Shown one piece after another: positions 53,012 through 61,607 of a stretch of DNA of 64,000 nucleotides; within the stretch, counting starts at the first letter, position 1; every line of letters starts with the position of its first letter. Both the position numbers and the translations under genes were made by a program. The notes under the pieces were generated by a model, which was not told the DNA's origin, searched no databases, and saw nothing but the letters and a program-made list of their open reading frames with translations. The stretch spans positions 31,296-95,295 of the forward strand of contig JAFWHB010000005.1 of assembly GCA_017512145.1 (NCBI GenBank), in the 5' to 3' direction. The stretch is from Mogibacterium sp. Lineage in GTDB: Bacteria > Bacillota > Clostridia > Peptostreptococcales > Anaerovoracaceae.

Positions 53012-53533
53012 TTACAAACTATAAACGCGCTGCTGTATCCCGTCGAAGAGGGATTTGAATTCAGCCTGGCCCTTCTCCTGTTCGAAGCAGTTCTGACGCT
53101 CGAGCAGTTTTAATTTGATCGCATAGCCAAATAGCACATAGTCATCAAACATATGCAGTCCAATCAGTGAGTCGAGATTCTCAAATTCATACTCAAGCAG
53201 GACCTTCTCGGCTTCCAGAGGGTTCTTAGCCGCCAAAGCCTGTGCGACCACTTGCGCGATCAGACCGTCTTTGTCATAGGCTGAAGAATAACTCCTGCCA
53301 AGATTCATACTTCTCTGATAGTTAAGTTCCTTAGTCAGCATTCCATAGAAATTAGCCCACTCCTTTACAAGAGGTCCTTCCGTGGAAGAAAGACTAAGAT
53401 TCTCCAGAATCTGATAAACTGAGTCACTTACATTTGACTGGCAACACGACAGGAATTCGCTATAAGTTATTGGCATATCCCCATCAGCTCTGAGCTCAGG
53501 CAGGCTTGCTATCAGATAATAATATGAAGCCAT
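53012..53533 (-). CDS. DUF2764 protein, V-ATPase subunit of spirochaete/chlamydia type
   Basis: 173 residues beginning MASYYYLIASLPELR, the opening expected of DUF2764 proteins, and almost wholly helical. The family is found between subunits E and A in spirochaete, chlamydial and Bacteroidetes V-ATPase operons, where it probably stands in for subunit C. It fits that position here exactly (E, then this, then A). Confidence 0.8.
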   Translation of the reverse strand: MASYYYLIASLPELRADGDMPITYSEFLSCCQSNVSDSVYQILENLSLSSTEGPLVKEWANFYGMLTKELNYQRSMNLGRSYSSAYDKDGLIAQVVAQALAAKNPLEAEKVLLEYEFENLDSLIGLHMFDDYVLFGYAIKLKLLERQNCFEQEKGQAEFKSLFDGIQQRVYSL

Positions 53534-53548
53534 ACTGCGCCTCCTTCT

Positions 53549-54118
53549 TTACTGGAAATCCAGATTTCTGAAGTATGGCATCAGCATCTCCATTATTCCA
53601 TCATCTGAGCAGTCAAAATATCCGGATCCATCCTTAGCTGCAAGTCTGAATCCACTCTGAACGTTCTTGGTAGGTCTGATTTCAAGGCCTTTCTTGATCT
53701 CATCAGCGAGCTCAGCCTTAAGTACGTCAGTAACTTCGGATACTTCAGCAGCAAGGTCCGCAACGTTCTCACCAGCAACGGCAGCACGAATCAGTTTGCC
53801 GAGGCCATTGCCTGAAAGCTCTTTGCGTATATCTGCAGCCAGGATCTTCTCAAATTCCTTCTGGATCTCAGACTTGAATGCCAGAACAGCGTCTCTCTTA
53901 GCCTGCTCTGCACTGACTGCTGCGCTCTCTTTGAGAATAGCGATTTCCTTCTCCGATGCTTCCTTCATTTGCTGTATCTCAGCCTTAGCACCGGCAACCA
54001 TTGAATCGGCCTTCTTCTTTGCTTCTGCAACAATGGATTCAGCTTCTGCGTTTGCCGCCTCTACCCCTTCTTTGCGGATAGAGGTAACAAGATCTTGAAT
54101 CTGTAATTCCATAGGCAC
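53549..54118 (-). CDS. ntpE: V-type ATPase peripheral stalk subunit E
   Basis: 189 residues. N-terminal long coiled coil rich in Ala, Glu and Lys (about 5-95), then a globular domain (about 100-189) ending near YFDCSDDGIMEMLMPYFRNL. aggtgcc/ggagg ribosome binding site. First gene of the operon; an extended -10 lies 52 bp upstream. Confidence 0.88.
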   Translation of the reverse strand: MPMELQIQDLVTSIRKEGVEAANAEAESIVAEAKKKADSMVAGAKAEIQQMKEASEKEIAILKESAAVSAEQAKRDAVLAFKSEIQKEFEKILAADIRKELSGNGLGKLIRAAVAGENVADLAAEVSEVTDVLKAELADEIKKGLEIRPTKNVQSGFRLAAKDGSGYFDCSDDGIMEMLMPYFRNLDFQ

Positions 54119-54169
54119 CTCCTGTTAATTAAATAAAGCAATCAACGCCATAAACCTATACATTTAACA

Positions 54170-54178
54170 TTATATCAT
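54170..54178 (-). promoter_or_regulatory. Extended -10 promoter of the V-ATPase operon
   Basis: Minus strand TGA-TATAAT (hexamer 54170-54175), no good -35 at 17 bp; about 50 bp before ntpE. Confidence 0.65.
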
Positions 54179-54241
54179 GATTGTATTGCTCTTGACACAA
54201 TTTTATCATTTAACATGTCTTCGGTTGTCATTTTTGAACAC

Positions 54242-54266
54242 AAAAAAACAAGCCCGCAAAGGGCTT
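54242..54266 (-). terminator. Terminator after the coaBC-rlmH-59-codon unit
   Basis: Minus-strand AAGCCC-tttgc-GGGCTT followed by GTTTTTTT, 43 bp after the stop of the small gene. Confidence 0.85.
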
Positions 54267-54308
54267 ATTATTGTATTCAAATAATAAAAAATGCCTTTCA
54301 GTCAATTA

Positions 54309-54488
54309 TTATTCAAAAAATGCCAGTCCCGAAGAAAGCACATAGAAAAACACCATGGTAACGATAATTATCAGTGCCATTACCTTAGCGCCCGTATTGA
54401 GACGCTTTCTGTCGTTGCGGTAATCTTCCATTGTCTTGTGTTCTCTTGCCTTTGATGAGTTGTTGCTCTTGCTGTATTTGTTTGCCAT
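54309..54488 (-). CDS. Small single-span membrane protein, 59 residues
   Basis: Begins MANKYSKSNNSSKAREHKTM and ends GLAFFE. The first 35 residues are hydrophilic and basic; residues 36-57 form one membrane helix (VMALIIIVTMVFFYVLSS). ggaggag lies 7 nt before the ATG. It is 23 bp after rlmH and before a terminator, so probably the last gene of the coaBC-rlmH unit. No family recognised. Confidence 0.75.
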   Translation of the reverse strand: MANKYSKSNNSSKAREHKTMEDYRNDRKRLNTGAKVMALIIIVTMVFFYVLSSGLAFFE

Positions 54489-54511
54489 TAATTGCTCCTC
54501 CGTATGTCCGG

Positions 54512-54991
54512 TTATTTGTGATATGTCTCGCCGGCGTTGATCTTGAATGCCCTGTATAGCTGCTCGAGCAGGACTACTCTTGCAAGCTGATGCGGCAATG
54601 TGATCCTGCCAAAGCTGAGCCTCATGTCTGCTCTTCTTCTCACTTCATCGCTGAGCCCCAGGCTGCCGCCGATAATGAAATCTATCCTCGAATTGTTGAA
54701 TGAGATGTCACTGATCTTTGCCGCGATCTCTTCTGATGCCAGCTCTTTGCCGCCAATATCGAGCGCTACGACATAGTCGCTGCTGTCGATCTTGCTCAGA
54801 ATGTCCTTGCCTTCTCTTATGATGACATTCTGCTCATCCGCAGGCGAAGCATTTGCCGGAAGCTTTGACTCCTTGACCTCAACGATCGCCGGGCTGCAGT
54901 AGCCTCTCAGCCTCTTCATATATTCCTCGCAGGCAGCGTCCCAGTACTTCTCCTTGAGCTTGCCCACGCAGATCACCCTTATATTAAGCAT
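54512..54991 (-). CDS. rlmH: 23S rRNA pseudouridine-1915 N3-methyltransferase
   Basis: SPOUT-class methyltransferase acting on assembled 70S ribosomes. It is 159 residues, standard. N-terminus IRVICVGKLKEKYW, SAM site FIIGGSLGLSDEVRRRA and C-terminal knot HQLARVVLLEQLYRAFKI with the final Tyr-His (ETYHK). The start overlaps the coaBC end by 8 bp. Confidence 0.95.
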   Translation of the reverse strand: MLNIRVICVGKLKEKYWDAACEEYMKRLRGYCSPAIVEVKESKLPANASPADEQNVIIREGKDILSKIDSSDYVVALDIGGKELASEEIAAKISDISFNNSRIDFIIGGSLGLSDEVRRRADMRLSFGRITLPHQLARVVLLEQLYRAFKINAGETYHK

Positions 54992-56198
54992 CCTTACCAG
55001 TCCTGTCTGCTCTTATCTTAAGAGCTATGTCGATTATCTTCTGTGCGGTCTCGAGCTTGGAGAGTTTGCCGAGTTCTGTGATACTGTCTTCAGTAATAAC
55101 TGTTACAACGTTGGTGTCCCCTGCAAAGCCCGCGCCTTCTGTCCTCAGGCTGTTCGCGCAGATCATGTCGAGGCTCTTTCTTGCGAGCTTGCCCCTTGCA
55201 TTCTCAATCAGATTCTCAGTCTCCATGGCAAAGCCGCATATAACCTGATCATCTCTTCTGATCTTAGCAACGTCTGCGAGTATATCCTTGGTCCTTGTCA
55301 GCGGGATGGACATGTCACTGTCTGACTTCTTGACCTTGTGATCATATACAGTCGCCGGCTTGTAATCTGCAACTGCCGCTGCCTTGAAGATGAAGTCAAC
55401 ATCCGCCGCTCTCGATACTACGGCATCATGCATCTGCTCTGCGCTGGTTACGTCAACTCTCGTGACTCCGAACGGTACCTCCAGTGCTGTATGTCCGCTG
55501 ACCAAAGTGACCTCGGCGCCTCTCATGGCTGCTGCTTCTGCGAGTGCATAGCCCATCTTGCCGCTGGAATGGTTGGTTATATATCTTACAGGATCGATCG
55601 CTTCCTGTGTCGGACCTGCAGTTACGAGAACTTTGCGTCCCGCAAGATCCTTCTCATGCGCAAGCTCCATTATAACATGCTTTACAAGGTCCTGCGGCTC
55701 AGGCATTTTGCCCTTGCCTTCATCGCCGCACGCAAGAAGTCCGGTCGCAGGCTCTACAAGCTTCCATCCATAGTGCTCGAGCTTGCGGAGATTGTCCTGA
55801 GTTGCCGGATTCTCATACATTGCAGTATTCATTGCCGGAACACAGAGCTTGCGGCACTTTGCAGCGAGCACTACTGTTGTCAGCATGTCATCGGCTATGC
55901 CATTTGCAGCCTTCGCTATGAAGTTCGCAGTCGCAGGTGCAACAATGATGAGATCAGCCGCCTTGGCAAGCGAGATGTGTTTGACATCATGCTCGAAGTT
56001 GCGGTCGAACATATCTGTTACACATCTGTTATTCGTAAGTGTCTCAAATGTAAGTGGCGAAATGAACTCTGTTGCGTGCTTAGTCATTACAACATGAACA
56101 TTCGCGCCCTGCTTCTTAAGTCCGCTTGCAAGATATGCCGACTTATAAGCTGCGATCCCGCCTGTGACTCCAAGAACTATAGTCTTACCTGTAAGCAT
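54984..56198 (-). CDS. coaBC: Phosphopantothenoylcysteine decarboxylase / synthetase
   Basis: Bifunctional coenzyme A synthesis enzyme, 404 residues. CoaC flavoprotein half (about 1-185) has GVTGGIAAYKSAYLASGL, APATANFIAKAANGIADDM, PAMNTAMYENP and the cysteine loop ACGDEGKGKMPEP. CoaB half (about 190-404) has VTAGPTQEAIDPVRYITNHSSGKMG in outline and AAVADYKP. First gene of a unit with rlmH and the 59-codon gene; the repeat array lies upstream. Confidence 0.95.
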   Translation of the reverse strand: MLTGKTIVLGVTGGIAAYKSAYLASGLKKQGANVHVVMTKHATEFISPLTFETLTNNRCVTDMFDRNFEHDVKHISLAKAADLIIVAPATANFIAKAANGIADDMLTTVVLAAKCRKLCVPAMNTAMYENPATQDNLRKLEHYGWKLVEPATGLLACGDEGKGKMPEPQDLVKHVIMELAHEKDLAGRKVLVTAGPTQEAIDPVRYITNHSSGKMGYALAEAAAMRGAEVTLVSGHTALEVPFGVTRVDVTSAEQMHDAVVSRAADVDFIFKAAAVADYKPATVYDHKVKKSDSDMSIPLTRTKDILADVAKIRRDDQVICGFAMETENLIENARGKLARKSLDMICANSLRTEGAGFAGDTNVVTVITEDSITELGKLSKLETAQKIIDIALKIRADRTGKDA

Positions 56199-56315
56199 AA
56201 TTATTACCTCATATGTCTGAGAATCCGCCGGACCGCCATATATAATAGCGCCCGGCTTCGCATATCAAGTAATTATATAACATCTCTTCACTACGAGCCA
56301 ACCTCTGATGCGACA

Positions 56316-56794
56316 TTAGTTAGCATTGCGCACTTTCTTCTATCCCTAACTAATTTCTCGCCCAGATACGTGATGGTATTAGTTAGCATTTCGCACTTTC
56401 CTCTATACCTAACTAATTTCTCGCCCGGCTCCGCTAGGATATTAGTTAGCGTTGGGCGCTTTCCTCTATCCCTAACTAATTTCTCGCCCAGATCCGCGAG
56501 GGTATTAGTTAGCATTGGGCGCTTTCCTCTATCCCTAACTAATATCTCGTCCGGATCCGCGAGGGTATTAGTTAGCATTGGGCGCTTTCCTCTATCCCTA
56601 ACTAATTTCTCGCCCAGATACGCTAGGATATTAGTTAGCGTTGGGCGCTTTCCTCTATCCCTAACTAATGTCTCGTCCGGATCCGCGAGGGTATTAGTTA
56701 GCGTTGCGCACTTTCCTCTATCCCTAACTAATATCTCGTCCGGATCTGCGAGGGTATTAGTTAGCGTTATGCACTTTCTTCTATCCCTAACTAA
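56316..56794. repeat. Tandem array of eight 63-bp units with 38-bp interrupted palindromes
   Basis: Eight units start at 56316, 56379, 56442, 56505, 56568, 56631, 56694 and 56757. Each has TTAGTTAG, a 22-bp core (about cRttgggcgctttcctctatcc) and CTAACTAA, then a 25-bp spacer (about tttctcgcccagatccgcgagggta); the last unit lacks the spacer. Cores and spacers are similar but not identical. The period of 63 bp equals six helical turns, so all half-sites lie on about the same face of DNA. Because 63 is divisible by 3, long frames run through it on both strands; I regard these as accidental. It lies between coaBC and the 185-residue membrane protein gene. Confidence 0.95.
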
Positions 56795-56816
56795 TGCAAA
56801 AAAAGAAGCAGCAGGC

Positions 56817-57374
56817 TTATGCGGCCGGCTGCTCTGTATTGATGTTCAAAGTATTCTTTCTGACTGCAAGTGCTACTGCTGCGATGATCAGGATCGCTCC
56901 GATGACCGGATAGACCATTGTCAGCCTGTTGGTTGTGCCATATATATCGAGCACGCCCTTCATTATGCTGCCTACTGTCAAAGTCGCAATGCCTGCGTGA
57001 TACATTCCCATGCGGTTTTGATCAAGAGCTCCTACTGCTGAGTCACCAGCACTTCCGAGCAGTGCTCTCAGCTGTGCAAATCTCCCTGTCAGGCTGCCGA
57101 TATAGCTAAGCATGTATGGCAGTGCGCCGCCGATCAGAGTGATCGCAAATGCGTATATCATGAAGTATGAGTAGACTCCGTGACTGAAGATCTCGTATAT
57201 CGCTCCGGCGAATGCAAGTCCTGCAGATATTGCCAGATATATTAGCGATGTTCTGAAGTCCTGCGGGAGGCGGCCTGATCTTTCCTTCGCTCTGGCTTCT
57301 TTATTGTTCCTGAGATCCTCCTCGATGATCTCGTAGGAGTCGATTATGATCGTGTCTTTATCCGATGTATACAA
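56817..57374 (-). CDS. Four-helix membrane protein of unknown function
   Basis: 185 residues. A charged N-terminal 40 residues, then four hydrophobic helices (about 45-63, 70-95, 120-140, 148-168). No domain recognised. Its first 17 bp overlap the end of the NAGPA gene, so it is coupled to it and to the glycosyltransferase upstream. Probably part of the same envelope-polymer cassette. Confidence 0.75.
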   Translation of the reverse strand: MYTSDKDTIIIDSYEIIEEDLRNNKEARAKERSGRLPQDFRTSLIYLAISAGLAFAGAIYEIFSHGVYSYFMIYAFAITLIGGALPYMLSYIGSLTGRFAQLRALLGSAGDSAVGALDQNRMGMYHAGIATLTVGSIMKGVLDIYGTTNRLTMVYPVIGAILIIAAVALAVRKNTLNINTEQPAA

Positions 57375-58548
57375 TGTCGCTCACGCTCCTTTCTTTTATG
57401 CTGCCTCCGGAAGTCGGGGTGTTGACGACCTCTCCGTTAAAGTACATTGTTGATGACCCGCCTCCATCGAGGTTGTACGCGGTATCTGCTCCGAGGGATT
57501 CCATGAAGGTTGCCAGTTCGTAAAGCGAAAGGCCTTCGCTCTCATCTGTTCTTCCATCGGATACAACGAAGAGATAGTGGCAGTTATCAATGATGCCGAT
57601 GGCCGTTCTTGGATTGCTTGCCATTGCTTTGCCGACCTCTTCGCCCTGAGTGACCGCGATGCTGCCGTCTGTGACAAGTGCCGGACCAAAGGAAAGTGTC
57701 TGTACTGCGCCTTTGGCAAGCAGCTGCTCTGCAGTGATCTCGGATTCACTGATGATATCGAATGAACCATCCTCGTAAATTACGAGATCCTCTGCACCTG
57801 ACTCGGCTGTGCTTCTGTAAATCTTGCCGTTCCTGATCACATAGCCCTTCTCCTGAGCTCCGTAGTAATCGCCGTTGACAGCTAGTACCGCATTCACGCT
57901 TTCTGCTATCTCGGAGGTTTTTGCTGTGACATTTCTGCCGTAGGAGTCATGCGCGAAAGCTGTCTTAAGGTACTCCGGTGAGCTGACTGTCACGTCTGCT
58001 ACATGAATCGTTGTGCCGTTAATTCTGTATTCCTTCATCGTGATGCTTACGTCGTCGCTGCTGTATGTATCTGAGGACTGCAGTGAGCTTGCAAGTGCGG
58101 ATGAGCTGAGGCTCTCTGAACCGGATGCAGATCCGAGATTAATTGAGTCGGATGATCCCGAGCTGCCGGACTCTGAGCTGCCGGAGCTGCTATTTCCGGA
58201 TGAGTCTGACGATCCTGACTTGTGTGATCCGGGGCCGTGTCCTTTGCCTGAGCCAGGGCCATGTCCGCTGCCTGAGCCTGGACCGTGACCGCTTCCGGAG
58301 CTGCTGCCATCCTGCGAACCAGGGAAGCCGCCTTTGCCGCTATCGCTATCTTCGTCTGAATCAGAAGAGCCTGCCTGATCCTGTTCTGCACTGCCCTCTT
58401 CCTGCTCAAGGACGATACCTTCAGATGCAATATTGTCCGATGATGCATCGCCATAAACCCTTGTGATTACGAATGTGTCCAGCGCCACATAGGATGTGAA
58501 CACCATCAGCAGCGCCATGTATAATGCAAGAAATCTATGTTTCTTCAT
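57358..58548 (-). CDS. Phosphodiester glycosidase (NAGPA-type) with Ser/Gly-rich linker
   Basis: 396 residues, aaggag ribosome binding site. N-terminal membrane anchor (about 7-28), a long Ser/Gly/Asp-rich linker (about 45-155) with tandem GHGPGSG units, then the NAGPA domain (about 165-396): AVNGDYYG, SFGPALVTDG, ASNPRTAIGI, FVVSDGRTDESEG and YNLDGGGSSTMYFNG. The family cleaves N-acetylglucosamine phosphodiesters and related wall-polymer links. Outside the cell, anchored. Paired with a GT2-GtrA gene 20 bp upstream. Confidence 0.85.
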   Translation of the reverse strand: MKKHRFLALYMALLMVFTSYVALDTFVITRVYGDASSDNIASEGIVLEQEEGSAEQDQAGSSDSDEDSDSGKGGFPGSQDGSSSGSGHGPGSGSGHGPGSGKGHGPGSHKSGSSDSSGNSSSGSSESGSSGSSDSINLGSASGSESLSSSALASSLQSSDTYSSDDVSITMKEYRINGTTIHVADVTVSSPEYLKTAFAHDSYGRNVTAKTSEIAESVNAVLAVNGDYYGAQEKGYVIRNGKIYRSTAESGAEDLVIYEDGSFDIISESEITAEQLLAKGAVQTLSFGPALVTDGSIAVTQGEEVGKAMASNPRTAIGIIDNCHYLFVVSDGRTDESEGLSLYELATFMESLGADTAYNLDGGGSSTMYFNGEVVNTPTSGGSIKERSVSDIVYIG

Positions 58549-58568
58549 GTATCTATCTCCTTAATTAT

Positions 58569-59765
58569 TTATCTTCCCCTCTTAGAACCCTTGAGGTAGA
58601 CCGCCCTGAGAGCAGGCTGTCTGTCCCTGAGCTTTGCCGGCTGGCTGATCTCGCCTGCGAGAAGCCATCTCTGTCCGGACTTCGCGTCGGTCTCGCGGCC
58701 CGTCTCCTGCTCCTTGTAGAAGATAACGTATCTCTGAACAAGCCAGCTGAGCGAGAAGAGCAGGACCTCAGTGATGACTTTGGCCACCATCTGGTTGATG
58801 CCAAAGTATCCTGTGAGCACCGACAGGATTGCGGTGTTCGCTGCGAGAATCAGAGCTGCGAGTGCAAAGTACTGGAGCGCAGACTTCGCAACACCTGCTT
58901 TGCTCTTGAAGACAAGTTTGCGGTTGATCGTGTAGTTCGTGACCGAGCTGACGATCCTGGCACCGACATTCGCGATGATGAGGCTGCCGGCCAGAGCGTA
59001 TCTGGCTGTCAGCGCCAGCAGCAAAGCGTACATCCCGTAATCCACAAGGAATCCGATGAATGAAGATGCCGAGAATTTGATTATTTCCTTATATATTCTG
59101 AAAGAGTCTTTGACTGTACTGAAGTGCGAAGCGCTGTTGCCGTCAAGGTACACTGTCTCGATTTCCTCCTCGATGATCGGAACGCCCTCGCGGGCAAATT
59201 CCATGAGCATGTTGATCTCATATTCGTACCGGTCGCCTCTGATCTCAAGCAGGCGCGGTATCATGTCTGCGGTGAAAGCCCTGAGGCCGGTCTGTGTGTC
59301 ATGTACCGCCAGGCCTGTGCTGAGCTGATAAACGTATCTTGTAATTGTGTTGCCGAGCTTGCTGCGGAGAGGCACATCCTCTTCAAGAGCTCTGCTGCCG
59401 AGGACAAGAGTACCAGGCTTTGATGCTGCATGTGCTGCGATCCGGAAAGCATCCTTCGCAAGGTGCTGCCCGTCTGCATCTACTGTGACTATCACCACAT
59501 CGGATGCTCTTGCCCCGCCGCTGATTCTGTACTTATTTATATATGCAAGGCCGGTTTTCAGCGCCGCGCCTTTGCCTCTGTTAATGCTGTGAGTGAGGAC
59601 GGTAGCTTCTTCGGAGGCCTGCAGGAACAGGTCTTCGAAGTCCTTGCCGCTGCCGTCGTCGACAATCACAACGTCAAATCCTGATTGTCTGAGATCTCTG
59701 CTGACTTCCAGCATCTTAGAGTCCGGTTCATAAGCCGGGATAAGTGCCAAATATTCAAGTGCCAT
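58569..59765 (-). CDS. GT2 glycosyltransferase fused to GtrA-like membrane domain
   Basis: 398 residues, aaaggagg ribosome binding site. N-terminal family 2 glycosyltransferase (about 1-215) with LALIPAYEPD, VVIVDDGSG, VTVDADGQH (DXD-like) and VHDTQTGLRAF, as in dolichyl-phosphate mannose/undecaprenyl-phosphate sugar synthases. C-terminal GtrA domain (about 225-355) with four helices (FIGFLVDYGMYALL, FALAALILAANTAILSVL). The fusion likely makes and flips a lipid-linked sugar for surface modification. Confidence 0.87.
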   Translation of the reverse strand: MALEYLALIPAYEPDSKMLEVSRDLRQSGFDVVIVDDGSGKDFEDLFLQASEEATVLTHSINRGKGAALKTGLAYINKYRISGGARASDVVIVTVDADGQHLAKDAFRIAAHAASKPGTLVLGSRALEEDVPLRSKLGNTITRYVYQLSTGLAVHDTQTGLRAFTADMIPRLLEIRGDRYEYEINMLMEFAREGVPIIEEEIETVYLDGNSASHFSTVKDSFRIYKEIIKFSASSFIGFLVDYGMYALLLALTARYALAGSLIIANVGARIVSSVTNYTINRKLVFKSKAGVAKSALQYFALAALILAANTAILSVLTGYFGINQMVAKVITEVLLFSLSWLVQRYVIFYKEQETGRETDAKSGQRWLLAGEISQPAKLRDRQPALRAVYLKGSKRGR

Positions 59766-59808
59766 TGCCGGGACCTCCTTTCCGATCTATGTTCTGCTGT
59801 ATTTGCGA

Positions 59809-61572
59809 TCAGGCTGCATTGCCGCTGCCTGATGAGAATGGGGTTGTCGTCTGCTGTGATGAGCCCTGCTCAGGCTGCATCTGAGTCGCGCCGGTGTTAT
59901 CATCAGGCTCGCCGAAGCCGCCTCTTCCGTGATGGCCGCGGCCGCCGAATCCATTCTGTCCGCCGTTTCCGTTGTCGTTCATCCATCCGTTACCATTCTG
60001 CTGATCCTGCTGACCGCCCATCATTCCGCCGCCTCTGGGAGAACCTCCGCCCATTCCGAAGCCTCCGCCGATTGAGCTGTAGATGCCGTCAGAGATCTGG
60101 ATATCTTCGCTGTAATTGCCTGCGCTGAGTGTGTATGTTCCGCTCTGCTCAACATCAGGTGTGCTGATGTATACGACTGCGTAATCGAGCTCCGGAGTTA
60201 CTTCAGCGATAACATTGCCGTCAGAATCCTTGAGTGTTACTGTTGTGCCTGCTGACTGGTTGCCTGTGCTTACTGCGATCAGTCCCTGGTTCTCAGTTCC
60301 GCTGAAGTTCGCAGCCATTCCTGCACCGCCTGTTCCGATGAAGGTTCCGCCTGTGATGGTTGCTGATACGTTATAGTCAAGTACTGAAGTGTCGCCCTGA
60401 GTAGGTCCGGATACAACTGTGTAACCGCCTGTTACTTCAACTGATCCGTTGGAGTCCACTCCGTCGCCGCCTGCCTGGATGCTGATGCTGCCACCGCTGA
60501 TCACTATCGATCCATTTGTGCCTCCATCACTGAATCCGCCGCCTTTGCCACCGAACCAATCGTCTTCGCCGAATGTGTTTGATGAAGATGAATTACCGCC
60601 TGCTGCGTTGAATCCGTCGTCAGATGCAACCACCTTGATATCTCCGCCGCTTACATCGATGGTCAGAGCCTCGATTCCTTCATATGACTTTGTCACATTG
60701 ATGTTGCCGGCTTCGATCGTTGCAACAGCATCTGCGTGGACGCCATCGTCTCCTGCAGCGATTGTGAGGTCTGCATCAGCCATGTAGAAGTAGCTGTCGG
60801 ATGTTGTTCCTTCCTCTTCATCAGCGTTGTCCGAAACATGAACGCCATCGGTTCCTGCTGTGACTGTTACTGTTGCCTCGGCAAAGCGTGCGCTGTCGTT
60901 TGCCTGGATGCCGTGATCTGCAGCTTCGATCTCGATCGTTCCGCCTGCGATCTTGACATCATCTTTGCCAACGATGCCGTGGCCTGCAGGTGATGTGACT
61001 GTGAGAGTGCCGCTTCCGTTGAATGTGATATCGTCCTTGGCGAAAACAGCTCCGTCGATGTTGCTGTCATCGATTGCTGTGAAAGTTCCGCCATTTGCGA
61101 GTGTGTTGGTTGTTCCCTCTGCAGTAGTTACGAAAACTTTGTCTGCAGACTTTACATAAAGAGCTGCCGATGTCTTGCTGGTGATCTCAGCACCATCGAG
61201 AACGATCTGGACTTTGGCCGCATCATCCGCATCTACTATGATCTGGCCGTCTGTAAGTGTACCGGATACGAGGTAAACGCCCTCTGCTGTAATCGTGATC
61301 GTGCTGCCATCTACCGTTACGCCGGAGCCCGAAGCCTCTGCAGAGCTGCCGTTCAGGTCGATTTTGACTGCTTCGGATTCATCGTACTCACCCGAGAGGT
61401 CTCTCTCTGTGAACTGCTCCGACTTGCTGGCTGCAGTGTATGCTGTTGATGTTGTCGATGTAAGTGTGGCTGCTGCCTCGGATGCTCCGTTTACGCTGAC
61501 TCCGCATGCTGTAAAGATCATCATCAGCGCCGACAGCAGTGCTACTACTATATATTTCCTGGTATTCTTCAT
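59809..61572 (-). CDS. Beta-helix lipoprotein, DUF4353 carbohydrate-binding type
   Basis: 587 residues from MKNTRKYIVVALL (GTG three codons earlier possible). Lipobox MIFTAC at the N-terminus. The mature protein is a repetitive beta-rich fold with many short turns (GTLTVTSPAGHGIVG, GGTIEIEAADHGIQAND, GTDGVHVSD, AGDDGVHADA), an acidic Asp/Gly pattern suggesting calcium binding, and a C-terminal Gly/Gln/Asn-rich tail with many Met and His. This matches DUF4353 proteins, often found with CotH, VTC and DUF4956 genes. Surface-located. Confidence 0.8.
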   Translation of the reverse strand: MKNTRKYIVVALLSALMMIFTACGVSVNGASEAAATLTSTTSTAYTAASKSEQFTERDLSGEYDESEAVKIDLNGSSAEASGSGVTVDGSTITITAEGVYLVSGTLTDGQIIVDADDAAKVQIVLDGAEITSKTSAALYVKSADKVFVTTAEGTTNTLANGGTFTAIDDSNIDGAVFAKDDITFNGSGTLTVTSPAGHGIVGKDDVKIAGGTIEIEAADHGIQANDSARFAEATVTVTAGTDGVHVSDNADEEEGTTSDSYFYMADADLTIAAGDDGVHADAVATIEAGNINVTKSYEGIEALTIDVSGGDIKVVASDDGFNAAGGNSSSSNTFGEDDWFGGKGGGFSDGGTNGSIVISGGSISIQAGGDGVDSNGSVEVTGGYTVVSGPTQGDTSVLDYNVSATITGGTFIGTGGAGMAANFSGTENQGLIAVSTGNQSAGTTVTLKDSDGNVIAEVTPELDYAVVYISTPDVEQSGTYTLSAGNYSEDIQISDGIYSSIGGGFGMGGGSPRGGGMMGGQQDQQNGNGWMNDNGNGGQNGFGGRGHHGRGGFGEPDDNTGATQMQPEQGSSQQTTTPFSSGSGNAA

Positions 61573-61607
61573 TATTGTCACCTCTTCCTTGCAAATCCAT
61601 TGGTGCT

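Noticed and set aside
56316..56794. Array with regular repeats and spacers, as a possible CRISPR
   Set aside because: Spacers are homologous to each other, the repeat itself varies between copies, the units are 38+25 bp palindromes and no cas gene is present.
55338..57041. Long plus-strand open frame of 567 codons through coaBC and the repeat array, and a 95-codon minus-strand frame in the array
   Set aside because: The first is mostly antisense to coaBC, and the repeat period of 63 is a multiple of three, so frames stay open by chance. No ribosome binding site or start context supports either.
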